Part shown: positions 1 through 7,525 of the stretch, one piece after another
Position numbering within the stretch: position 1 is the stretch's first letter
Layout of the letters: each line of letters starts with the position of its first letter
Origin: Ignavibacteria bacterium
GTDB lineage: Bacteria > Bacteroidota > Ignavibacteria > Ignavibacteriales > Melioribacteraceae
Length of the DNA stretch: 38,055 nucleotides
Assembly: GCA_009773205.1 (NCBI GenBank)
Contig: WPAE01000014.1
Span: 1 to 38,055, forward strand
Direction: 5' to 3'
The notes under the pieces: generated by a model
Told to the model about the DNA's origin: nothing
Database searches by the model: none
The model's input: only the letters and a program-made list of their open reading frames with translations
Position numbers and translations under genes: made by a program

Positions 1-97
1 AGATAATTCGAGATAAGGCATTATACGCCGATTCCACCAGAGCGGACAGGGGTACTGCATGCGCAGGTGTGTGGGAGAGTAGGTAGCTGCCAGCCCT
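1..97 (+). rRNA. rrf: 5S rRNA 3' portion (partial, possibly atypical)
   Basis: The stretch from about 53 to 97 reads like the 3' half of a bacterial 5S rRNA: GGTACTGC, then GTGTGGGAGAGTAGG, then the closing-stem strand GCTGCCAGCCCT. The bases before it (CGAGATAAGGC...CGCCGAT) resemble the 5S middle. About 18 extra bases (28-nt region around TCCACCAGAGCGGACAGG) separate CGCCGAT from GGTACTGC, where normal 5S genes are continuous. The 5' half lies outside the window. A strong terminator follows at 125-156, as at the end of an rRNA operon. It may be a genuine 5S with an insertion or a degenerate extra copy; the sequence alone does not decide. Confidence 0.6.
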
Positions 98-124
98 CCC
101 GCTGCGGGTGAAGATTATTTTTAG

Positions 125-157
125 AACCCCAATCGATTTTCGTTTGGGGTTTTTTGT
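125..157 (+). terminator. Rho-independent terminator after 5S
   Basis: AACCCCAA (125-132) pairs perfectly with TTGGGGTT (144-151) across an 11-nt loop, followed by a run of T to position 155. Its location just after the 5S-like 3' end fits an rRNA operon terminator. Confidence 0.85.
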
Positions 158-169
158 TTTTAGGCTGTT

Positions 170-347
170 GACACTTCTTCAAAGTCCGATCCAGATATTT
201 CGGGATAAGGCATTATACGCCGATTCCACCAGAGCGGACAGTGGTACTGCTTACGTCCTTATGAGAAGCGGGGTGTGGGAATCCTACTAAAATACAGAGG
301 GATAGTCCACCAGAGTCGGTCGAGAATCAGGCAGCTGCCAGCCCTCC
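170..347 (+). pseudogene. Degenerate, expanded 5S-like copy
   Basis: Positions 192-248 repeat positions 1-57 almost exactly, including the 18-nt insertion. The copy then diverges: about 60 extra bases holding another CCACCAGAG palindrome-like core (305-325) sit before the shared end GCAGCTGCCAGCCCTCC at 331-347. With two insertions it is unlikely to fold as 5S rRNA, so I treat it as a decayed tandem duplicate. The terminator that follows is conserved with the first copy, so the whole 3' module was duplicated. Confidence 0.5.
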
Positions 348-372
348 TGCGGCGGGTGAAGATTTTTTTTAG

Positions 373-405
373 AACCCCAATCGATTTTCGTTTGGGGTTT
401 TTGTT
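373..405 (+). terminator. Second copy of the same terminator
   Basis: AACCCCAA (373-380) pairs with TTGGGGTT (392-399), followed by T residues. Stem, loop and flanks match the terminator at 125-157, so it is part of the duplicated module. Confidence 0.8.
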
Positions 406-410
406 TTAAA

Positions 411-511
411 CATGCGCAGGTATTTGAGAGTCCCGCTAAAAGCAGCGAGATAAACCTCCAAAGGCGGTCAGGAATCCGGTAACAGCCATGATTAAAATTA
501 GAAAGGGCTGT
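411..511 (+). pseudogene. Third, highly degenerate 5S-like tail
   Basis: CATGCGCAGGT at 411-421 matches the 5S segment at 59-69. What follows (CCGCTAAAA...GATAAACCTCCAAAGGCGGTC...GGAATCCGG) aligns base by base with 271-335 of the second copy with many changes. ACAGCC (482-487) can pair with GGCTGT (506-511), a weak hairpin. No coding content is seen. It looks like an older round of the same duplication. Confidence 0.35.
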
Positions 512-591
512 AAAAATGCCGGAAAAGAAATGTTGTTTCAATAACATCAAATTGTTAATTCCCAATGGGACTTTGTAATTGGAGTTTAAAA

Positions 592-1443
592 ATGGAATAT
601 CTTTCACTTAAAGAAATTGCTTCCTTAAAGAAAGATATTAATCACGAGCTCTATCTACTTCTTTCGGACAAATCTGCTGTAACAAAACCCAACTCTCTTC
701 AATGGTTGTTTTTTGTTGATTGCGTTAACACACTCTTTATTCCACAGACTAATTCAAATTTCAATTCGTTAACCAATTCCAATAAAGCGCAGCTTAAATA
801 TGAGATTGAAAATAAACTGAGAAACTTTTACTTAAGGCCGGGAAGGAAAATTGATTTTGTTTTCCAGATGATTCATAAAAAGGAACTGAAGAATATTTTT
901 TATGAAGAAACTGACTCTTACCCTAGCATAGGTGAATACGCAGTTTTAGTTCGAGATACTTCTAAAGAGATTTCTCCTAATAATGGATTAACCGAAAAAG
1001 ATATCAAAGAATATATTGAACGTGTTGTTACAGAAGCCGTTGAAACAGAATTCGAGGCATACCAAACGCTGCCCCAAATAATTGAAGAGGAACTGCTCAA
1101 TAGTTGGTTTTGTCCTTTTGGCCCGGCTAAAAAAGAAATCATGCATGTATTAACCCGCCACGTAGAAAGGGGATGGGTTTTAACTAACCCGATGAATCCC
1201 TCTACTAAAAGAATACTTGCCATTAAAGTTAAAGATATAAAGAAAAAAGAAATTTTTGTTTCTACCACAGAGTATTGGTATTTGCGCTGGTGGGATACTA
1301 AAAAGAATTCCTATGCATTCCCTTACAGAGAAACAAACCATCAACAATATATCTTAAGAAAAGATACTGGAATTTGGAAAGTTTACGAAACGATTAGACC
1401 TTCGCCAAGGACTTCCATTCCGCATAGACGAAAGTATCTGTAA
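592..1443 (+). CDS. Hypothetical protein
   Basis: I do not recognise this family. An ATG at 565 is in frame, but 592 is preferred because GGAG at 581-584 lies 7 bases upstream of it; this gives a protein of about 283 residues beginning MEYLSLKEIA. There is no signal peptide or membrane segment. The N-terminal half is helical and rich in Lys/Asn. The C-terminal third is basic and aromatic: EYWYLRWWDTKK, a YILRKDTGIWKVYE segment, and an Arg-rich end (SPRTSIPHRRKYL). The basic tail could bind nucleic acid, but that is only a guess. It stands alone between the 5S repeats and a repeat-filled gap, with no operon partner. Confidence 0.6.
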   Translation: MEYLSLKEIASLKKDINHELYLLLSDKSAVTKPNSLQWLFFVDCVNTLFIPQTNSNFNSLTNSNKAQLKYEIENKLRNFYLRPGRKIDFVFQMIHKKELKNIFYEETDSYPSIGEYAVLVRDTSKEISPNNGLTEKDIKEYIERVVTEAVETEFEAYQTLPQIIEEELLNSWFCPFGPAKKEIMHVLTRHVERGWVLTNPMNPSTKRILAIKVKDIKKKEIFVSTTEYWYLRWWDTKKNSYAFPYRETNHQQYILRKDTGIWKVYETIRPSPRTSIPHRRKYL

Positions 1444-1636
1444 GGAAACATACTTCTTATAACGTATATTATAGGAAAGAGCTTAAATACAACAACTTAC
1501 AAACGCAATCAACCATCAAGGTTTTGTTAACCCCTTTAATACAAATTATTTATAGCAAAGTAATATTCTTTCGAAAATCGATTTTCGAATATTTTTACAC
1601 ACCACATTGAGAAGATTTTATAATTACCTGTATTAC

Positions 1637-1757
1637 GGGCACCTCTAAAAACAAGTATTTATAAAATTTCAACCACGCCAAAAAACGGCGGGCGGGCGCA
1701 GAGTTCGAAAAGAAAACGCAAAGTCCGCAAAGAATATTGATGTTTTTAGAGGTGCCC
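1637..1757. mobile_element. MITE-like element, perfect 17-bp inverted repeats, TTAC duplication
   Basis: GGGCACCTCTAAAAACA (1637-1653) is the exact reverse complement of TGTTTTTAGAGGTGCCC (1741-1757). The element is 121 bp and is flanked on both sides by TTAC (1633-1636 and 1758-1761), a likely 4-bp target-site duplication. The core has no credible gene. Elements of related ends lie at 1772-1881 and 30314-30394. Confidence 0.75.
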
Positions 1758-1771
1758 TTACAATAATTTAT

Positions 1772-1881
1772 AGGCATCTCTAAAAATTGTCATTCTAAAT
1801 CCGCTTTAGCAGATAAAGAATTTCAGCTTTGTCTATTTGAAAGAAAACGAAGATTCTTCGTCGCTCCGTTTAGAGATGCCC
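1772..1881. mobile_element. Second MITE-like element with related ends
   Basis: GGCATCTCTAAA (1773-1784) pairs with TTTAGAGATGCC (1869-1880). The ends resemble those at 1637-1757, but the core differs: it carries a GTCATTCTAAATCCGCTTTAGC repeat also found inside the methyltransferase gene near 19955-20035. Flanks TTAT and TAAT are a one-mismatch duplication. Confidence 0.6.
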
Positions 1882-1912
1882 TAATGATCGTGGCTTTTTA
1901 GAGCAGGCTCAT

Positions 1913-3565
1913 TTATAACTTTTTGATTTCTTTACCACCAAGCTCTTTGATAATTGCTTGTGCAAGTGAACTGTCTTCTAGTTGGTTTGTTTGGTTAGTA
2001 AGTTCGATGCTATTCTTTTTAGAGGAAGCTTTCTTTTTACTCACATTGATTTTTAGTTTTTTACCAAACACTTCTTTTGTCTTGGTATCCAGATAAGATT
2101 CATTGGTTTTAATAATATCTTCGTCTTCGGGATGATCAACTTCGAGGTGTATTTGATCGCTTAAAAAATTTACCGGGTTTGAATTAACGAGTACAGAACC
2201 AAAAAATACTTTTTCAGTTTTTACTTGATCTACAAAGTTTTTCCATTGTTCAATTACATTAGAAAGATCAGATTCATCTTTTACTTGAGGAACTACAAAA
2301 GATTTTACAGTAGGAAGTATAATTTCTGTATTAACCGGCTCGATATTTTTAATAGGTGCTTTTGAGTGATAAGAAATCTTTGTTTTTGGTTCACTAACCG
2401 ATGAAGAGTTAAAAGAAACTTTAAAATCACTCTTTTCAATTTTAGAAAGAAGTTCAGAAATAGTAGAGGAGCGTTCTAAGCCAATCAAATGAACAAGTGC
2501 GACTTCTAATTTCAGTTTTTGGTTTGAAGAAGTTTTAATTTCGTAAGCAGTTTTATTAATGAACGAGAGGATTCGTAAAAGATCGCCTTCCGAAAACTTA
2601 CCAGAATAGCTTAAATATTTTTGTTTAAAAATATCAGCGCCTTCAATAAGAGAAACATCATTTCTGATTATCACAGTCAATGTGTTACGGAAATGCTCTG
2701 TAAGTCCGTTTAAGAAATCAATAAAATTCCAGCCGTTCTCATAAATTTTCTGAGAAACATCGAATGCGCTGGCAAAATTCTTTTCCAAAATTGCATTAGA
2801 AATTGCAAAGTACACTTCTTCATCAATAAGGTTAAACATTACCGAAAGTTCTTCAGAATCCACTTTATTTCCGCTGAAAGCAATTACTTGATCGAACAAA
2901 CTTTGCGCATCGCGCAATGCGCCGTCTGCTTTTTTAGCTATTAAACTAAGCGCCAAATCGTCTATTTCTATGCCTTCTTTAAGAGCAATTTTTTTCAAAT
3001 GCTCTTTCATTGGCGCAATTTCTATTCTTCTAAAATCGAAACGCTGGCAGCGAGAAATTATAGTAAGGGGAACTTTGTGAATATCGGTAGTAGCAAAAAT
3101 AAAAATTGTGTGTTGAGGAGGTTCTTCTAATGTTTTAAGAAGCGCATTGAAGGCTTCTTTGGTAAGCATATGAACTTCGTCTATAATATAGACTTTATAA
3201 TTGCTTTTAGTTGGCGAGTATTTTACAGACTCTCTCAGCGTTCTTATTTCTTCTATTCCTCTGTTAGATGCGCCATCCATTTCTATTATATCGAGAGTTT
3301 GAGAGTTAGAAAACGACTCACACATTTTGCATTTATTGCAAGGCTCTCCGTTAGCAGGCTCCAAACAATTAAGAGCTTTAGCCAGAATTCTTGCAGTTGT
3401 TGTTTTACCACAGCCACGCGGACCGGTAAGTAAATAAGCATGTGCAATGCGTTTATTAATAAAAGCGTTTTTAATTGTAGTAGTAATATGTTCTTGCCCA
3501 ACTACTTCGGCAAAAGTTTGCGGGCGCCACTTTCTGGCGGTAACAATAAAATTAGGTTCACTCAT
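1913..3565 (-). CDS. dnaX: DNA polymerase III subunit gamma/tau
   Basis: This is the clamp-loader ATPase that loads the sliding clamp during replication. The N-terminal AAA+ domain has Walker A GPRGCGKTT (residues 48-56), a zinc-binding set C67, C76, C79, C82, the Walker B box IIDEVHML (127-134) and the TLEEPP stretch after it. The C-terminal part (roughly 360-550) is Lys/Ser-rich and poorly conserved, as usual for tau. Its length of 550 residues is normal. Its ATG overlaps the stop of the upstream GAF-domain gene by 4 bp (ATGA), so the two are translationally coupled. I saw no A-rich slippery site that would make a short gamma form. Confidence 0.95.
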   Translation of the reverse strand: MSEPNFIVTARKWRPQTFAEVVGQEHITTTIKNAFINKRIAHAYLLTGPRGCGKTTTARILAKALNCLEPANGEPCNKCKMCESFSNSQTLDIIEMDGASNRGIEEIRTLRESVKYSPTKSNYKVYIIDEVHMLTKEAFNALLKTLEEPPQHTIFIFATTDIHKVPLTIISRCQRFDFRRIEIAPMKEHLKKIALKEGIEIDDLALSLIAKKADGALRDAQSLFDQVIAFSGNKVDSEELSVMFNLIDEEVYFAISNAILEKNFASAFDVSQKIYENGWNFIDFLNGLTEHFRNTLTVIIRNDVSLIEGADIFKQKYLSYSGKFSEGDLLRILSFINKTAYEIKTSSNQKLKLEVALVHLIGLERSSTISELLSKIEKSDFKVSFNSSSVSEPKTKISYHSKAPIKNIEPVNTEIILPTVKSFVVPQVKDESDLSNVIEQWKNFVDQVKTEKVFFGSVLVNSNPVNFLSDQIHLEVDHPEDEDIIKTNESYLDTKTKEVFGKKLKINVSKKKASSKKNSIELTNQTNQLEDSSLAQAIIKELGGKEIKKL

Positions 3566-4077
3566 TTTAGTATTTCGTTAATCTGATTAAAATTTAGTTT
3601 TTCGGTAATTATTCTGCAAATTATTTCTAAGTACATCTTATCGTGTAAATTGAATGATGCATATTTATGGCTGTCAATATCGAGAACTCCGCAAAGTTTA
3701 TCGTTTTGAATTAATGGAACAACGATTTCAGATTTTGAGAAAGAGTCGCATGCAATGTGTCCGGGAAAGCTATTAACATCATCTACTATAATTGTATCCT
3801 TCGTTTGAGCAGAAGCGCCGCAAACACCGGAACCTACATTAATAACAGTGCAAGCAGCTTTTCCTTGAAATGGGCCAAGGTAAAGTTTGTTCTCTTTAAG
3901 CAAATAAAACCCTACCCAGCTAAACTTGTTAAAGGCTTCCATTAAAACAGCAGTTACGTTTGAAAGGTTGGAAATAATTGGTTCATCATTATTAAGTAAA
4001 TATTGGATCTGCGGAATTATAGCATTATAAATATCCACATCGGAAAGATTTTTGTCTATCGAAATTGATTCAGCCAT
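3562..4077 (-). CDS. msrC: Free methionine-(R)-sulfoxide reductase (GAF domain)
   Basis: The whole 171-residue protein is a GAF domain of the YebR/fRMsr type, which reduces free Met-(R)-sulfoxide in the cytoplasm. Diagnostic segments are SWVGFYLL (53-60), LGPFQGKAAC (67-76), GSGVCG (82-87) and FPGHIACDSFSKSEIVVP (104-121). The three family cysteines are present at 76, 86 and 110. It starts in a TAATG junction with lon (1-bp overlap) and ends in an ATGA overlap with dnaX, so the three genes form one minus-strand operon. Pairing an oxidant-repair enzyme with the Lon protease hints at a protein-quality theme, but that is inference. Confidence 0.88.
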   Translation of the reverse strand: MAESISIDKNLSDVDIYNAIIPQIQYLLNNDEPIISNLSNVTAVLMEAFNKFSWVGFYLLKENKLYLGPFQGKAACTVINVGSGVCGASAQTKDTIIVDDVNSFPGHIACDSFSKSEIVVPLIQNDKLCGVLDIDSHKYASFNLHDKMYLEIICRIITEKLNFNQINEILK

Positions 4078-6500
4078 TATTTTGATTTTCTACTTATAGT
4101 TATCTTTTTTTGTTTTTCTTCTGGAAAGACAAAGGGAATAGCTTCTTTGATAGTCTTTATCGGTACAATATTCAAACCTTGCTTAACTTCATCTTTAATT
4201 TCTATTAAATCTTTTTCGTTGTCTTTAGGAATAAGTACAGTTTTAATGCCGCCGCGTCTTGCAGCTAAAAGTTTTTCATTTAAACCGCCTATTGCTAAAA
4301 CTTTGCCGCGTAAAGTAATTTCACCAGTCATCGCAATATCACTTTTAGCCGGCTTACCGCTAAAAGCAGAGTACATTGCAAGCGCCATTGTAATTCCGGC
4401 AGAGGGACCATCTTTTGGAATTGCACCTTCTGGCAGATGAATGTGAACTTCTTTTCCTTTAGCAAATTGTGCATCTAACCGAAAATCTTTTGTATTAGAT
4501 CGAAGATAACTAAGCGCCGCTTGAGCCGATTCTTTCATAACATTACCAAGCTGTCCAGTTAGCGTAAGTTTTTCAGCGCCGGTCATTATAGTTGCATCTA
4601 CTTGAAGAAGTTCGCCGCCAACACTTGTCCACGCTAAACCGGTTATGCTTCCAACACGAACTTCTTTATCTGCTTTTTGGTGTCTAAAACGTGGAACGCT
4701 CAAATATTTTTCTATTGTGGTCTCATCTATAACAAATTTCTTTTTGATTCTTCTTTTAAAGCCGTTTTCTGATTGGGAAAGAACAATATCTCTTGCAGTT
4801 TTTCTAAAAACAGAGGCAATTTCTCTTTCAAGATTTCTCACGCCTGCTTCACGTGTGTATTCTAAGATAATTTTTTTGATAGCTTCGTCTTTGAATTCAA
4901 GATCAAACTTATCTAATCCGTGAGCGATGACTTGTTTAGGGTTAATATGCCTTTTAGCTATTTGTACTTTTTCATGTTCAAGGTAGCCAGGTAATTCGAT
5001 TATTTCCATTCTGTCTTGCAAAGGTAAAGGAATGTTGTAGCGAACGTTAGCAGTAGTAATGAACATTACTTGCGATAAATCATAATCAACATCTAGATAA
5101 TGATCGTTAAATGTGTGGTTCTGTTCCGGATCAAGAACTTCGAGCATAGCAGCAGAAGGATCGCCTCGGAAATCCATACTCATTTTATCAATCTCATCGA
5201 GCAGCATAACCGGATTTATACTTTTTGCTTTTTTCATTGATTGAATAATCTTGCCGGGCATAGAGCCGATGTAAGTTCTTCTGTGTCCGCGAATTTCTGC
5301 TTCATCGCGCACGCCGCCAAGTGAGATGCGGACAAAATTTCTTCCGAGTGCACGGGCAATTGATTTACCGAGTGAAGTTTTTCCAACGCCAGGAGGACCT
5401 ACAAAACATAGAATTTGTCCGCGCATGTTTTTAACTAGATTTAGCACGGCTATATGTTCAACAATTCTTTCTTTAGGTTTATCTAATCCGTAATGGTCTT
5501 CATCTAAAATTTTACGAACGTTTTTGATTTCCAGAAGGTCCTTTGTCTTTTTATGCCAAGGAACGTCAATCAGCCAATCTAAATAATTTCTTAAAACAGT
5601 TGCTTCTGGAGAGCTTGGAGGTGTTTTTCTTAATTTGTTGAACTCTTCAATTGCTTTCTCATAAACTTGTTCAGGCATTTTAGCGTTCTCAATCCTATCT
5701 TTCAGCTTTAAAAACTCCGGAGAGGGATCTTCATCATCACCTAGTTCATCCTGCAGAATTCTTATTTGTTCTTGAATAATAAACTTGCGCTGAGTTTTCT
5801 GGATGTTCTCTTGAACCTTTCCTTCAATTTCTTTCTCAATTTTCAAAATTTCGATTTCCGAATTCAATATTTTGATAACTTCATAAAGCTGTTCGGTAAG
5901 TGAGAAACTTTGAAGAATTTTTTGTTTTACTTCCATAGATTGATTGATGTTAGCGGCAACATAGAAAAGCTTTCGGTCGTATTCATCAATGTTTTCGTAA
6001 GCGTTTACAGCTTCTGGAGGAATTGCTTTGTTAGATTTAACATATTCTTTAAACAAATTTGAAAGCTGGCGCATAAGAGCGTTTAGTTCTCTTTTATCTT
6101 CTTCAACCGGCTGCACAATTTCAATTTCTGCTTCAAAGAAATTTGTTCGGTGTGTGTAGTGAACAATTCTTCCATGTATAATTCCATCCACTAAAATTTT
6201 AAGTAATCCGTTAGGTAGTTTTAATATCTGAATAATTTTAGCAATAGTACCTTCTAAATAAATATCGTCTTTTGTTGGCTCCTCAACGTTAGCTCTTTTT
6301 TGAGCAGCAAGAAATATGTATTTTGAACCATCTAAAGCAAAATTAGCCGCACGAATCGAAGTCTCTCTTCCAACAAGAACTGGAAAAATCATGTAAGGAA
6401 AAATTACATTATCTCGTAATGGCAGCACAGGCAATACAGCCGGAATGCTTTCAATTGTAGTTATATCGGAACTTGGCTTAACATCTCGATCTTTCATCAA
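4077..6500 (-). CDS. lon: ATP-dependent endopeptidase La (Lon)
   Basis: This is a full-length 807-residue Lon protease, which degrades damaged and regulatory proteins in the cytoplasm. In order: N-terminal substrate-binding domain (about 20-215) starting with LPVLPLRDNVIFP, a coiled-coil linker (about 215-300), an AAA+ module with Walker A GPPGVGKTS (368-376) and Walker B VMLLDEIDKM (431-440), then the protease domain. The catalytic dyad is visible as Ser in PKDGPSAG (near 700) and Lys in GGLNEKL (near 743). It is the first gene of the lon-msrC-dnaX operon and has a candidate promoter at 6529-6560. Confidence 0.97.
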   Translation of the reverse strand: MMKDRDVKPSSDITTIESIPAVLPVLPLRDNVIFPYMIFPVLVGRETSIRAANFALDGSKYIFLAAQKRANVEEPTKDDIYLEGTIAKIIQILKLPNGLLKILVDGIIHGRIVHYTHRTNFFEAEIEIVQPVEEDKRELNALMRQLSNLFKEYVKSNKAIPPEAVNAYENIDEYDRKLFYVAANINQSMEVKQKILQSFSLTEQLYEVIKILNSEIEILKIEKEIEGKVQENIQKTQRKFIIQEQIRILQDELGDDEDPSPEFLKLKDRIENAKMPEQVYEKAIEEFNKLRKTPPSSPEATVLRNYLDWLIDVPWHKKTKDLLEIKNVRKILDEDHYGLDKPKERIVEHIAVLNLVKNMRGQILCFVGPPGVGKTSLGKSIARALGRNFVRISLGGVRDEAEIRGHRRTYIGSMPGKIIQSMKKAKSINPVMLLDEIDKMSMDFRGDPSAAMLEVLDPEQNHTFNDHYLDVDYDLSQVMFITTANVRYNIPLPLQDRMEIIELPGYLEHEKVQIAKRHINPKQVIAHGLDKFDLEFKDEAIKKIILEYTREAGVRNLEREIASVFRKTARDIVLSQSENGFKRRIKKKFVIDETTIEKYLSVPRFRHQKADKEVRVGSITGLAWTSVGGELLQVDATIMTGAEKLTLTGQLGNVMKESAQAALSYLRSNTKDFRLDAQFAKGKEVHIHLPEGAIPKDGPSAGITMALAMYSAFSGKPAKSDIAMTGEITLRGKVLAIGGLNEKLLAARRGGIKTVLIPKDNEKDLIEIKDEVKQGLNIVPIKTIKEAIPFVFPEEKQKKITISRKSK

Positions 6501-6528
6501 ATTTACTTTCTCCGTATTGCTTTTATTT

Positions 6529-6560
6529 CAAATATACCAATAATGAATAGCGCTTACAAG
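6529..6560 (-). promoter_or_regulatory. Candidate Bacteroidota-type promoter for lon
   Basis: On the minus strand TATATTTG (6536-6529) matches the -7 consensus TAnnTTTG. CTTG (6560-6557) lies 20 bp upstream, where the -33 TTTG box belongs. The implied start is about 20-25 nt before the lon ATG at 6500. This is a motif match only. Confidence 0.45.
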
Positions 6561-6602
6561 GAATGCATTTTCTCTATTTCACTCTTGATCGTGATCTGCA
6601 TT

Positions 6603-6663
6603 AACGAAGATTAAGATTACGAGCATGAGCAAGAAAAGTCATTCGAGTATGAGTAAGAAAAAG
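6603..6663. repeat. Imperfect tandem repeat
   Basis: ACGAGCATGAGCAAGAAAAG is followed by CGAGTATGAGTAAGAAAAAG, two imperfect units of about 20-25 bp between the divergent lon and suhB genes. No function is evident. Confidence 0.4.
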
Positions 6664-6720
6664 CTTTCGGCATAAAAGTTTGCAATAGCATATTTTTAAG
6701 AAAACAATTTGAAGAGATAA

Positions 6721-7485
6721 ATGTTAGATAAAGTGATTTACATTGCTCGTGAAGCCGGAGAAGTTTTGCGAAACGGTTTTGGCAAGAATTTTTTAGTTGA
6801 ATACAAAACAAATGTTGCAAATCTTGTAACCGAATATGATAAAAGATCTGAAAAGACAATTATAGATTTTATTAAGAAAGAGTTTCCAACTCATTCTGTG
6901 TTGGCAGAAGAAAGCGGAAGCCACCAATCCAGCGGCGAATACCTTTGGGTAATTGATCCGCTTGACGGAACAACCAACTTTGCTCACGGACTGCCTATCT
7001 TTTCCGTTTCAATCGGTGTTCTAAAAAAGGGTGAGATGGTTTGCGGAGTTATTTACGATGTTATGCGCGATGCAATGTACACCGCTGAAAAAGGAAGCGG
7101 AGCTTTTTGCAATGGCAGAAAACTTTGCGTTAGCACAAATGATGATTTGCACAAAAGTGTTTTGGTTACAGGCTTTCCTTACAATGTGCATGAAAATCCC
7201 GATTTTGCATACGAGCGCTTTACGGCTTTCTTGCGTGTTGCGCGCGCAGTAAGAAGACTTGGCTCTGCCGCAATTGATATGTGTTATGTAGCCGAAGGCG
7301 TGTTCGATGGTTTCTGGGAAGTTTCTCTCAACGCTTGGGATATGGCTGCTGGAATTATTTTAGTTGAAGAAGCTGGAGGAAAGATAACCGACTTTGCCGG
7401 TAACGCTACTACAATTTTTGGTAAACAGATTTTAGCAAGCAATGGCAAGGTTCACCAGAGCATGATTAATGTATTGCGTGTTTAG
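6721..7485 (+). CDS. suhB: Inositol monophosphatase family protein
   Basis: This 254-residue protein belongs to the Mg-dependent inositol monophosphatase/SuhB family, which hydrolyses phosphate monoesters such as myo-inositol-1-phosphate. The metal-binding motifs are intact: EES (about 61-63), WVIDPLDGTTNFAHG (about 77-91) and the C-terminal LNAWDMAAG with EEAGG (about 199-218). The start follows GAAGAGATAA directly. Family members also include 3'-phosphoadenosine phosphatases and fructose-bisphosphatases, so substrate is uncertain. It is divergent from lon and is followed 40 bp later by a secreted protein gene with no obvious functional link. Confidence 0.88.
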   Translation: MLDKVIYIAREAGEVLRNGFGKNFLVEYKTNVANLVTEYDKRSEKTIIDFIKKEFPTHSVLAEESGSHQSSGEYLWVIDPLDGTTNFAHGLPIFSVSIGVLKKGEMVCGVIYDVMRDAMYTAEKGSGAFCNGRKLCVSTNDDLHKSVLVTGFPYNVHENPDFAYERFTAFLRVARAVRRLGSAAIDMCYVAEGVFDGFWEVSLNAWDMAAGIILVEEAGGKITDFAGNATTIFGKQILASNGKVHQSMINVLRV

Positions 7486-7525
7486 ATTTTTTTTGAGAAA
7501 TTAATATCAACACTTTAGGCGCTGT

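Noticed and set aside
1595-1777. 60-codon minus-strand frame
   Set aside because: It overlaps the MITE-like element at 1637-1757 and is explained by that repeat.
2000-2100. Programmed frameshift site in dnaX
   Set aside because: No A-AAA-AAG-type slippery heptamer followed by a hairpin was found on the coding strand.
4147-4440. Plus-strand open frame inside lon
   Set aside because: Antisense shadow of a strongly conserved coding sequence with no homologous features.
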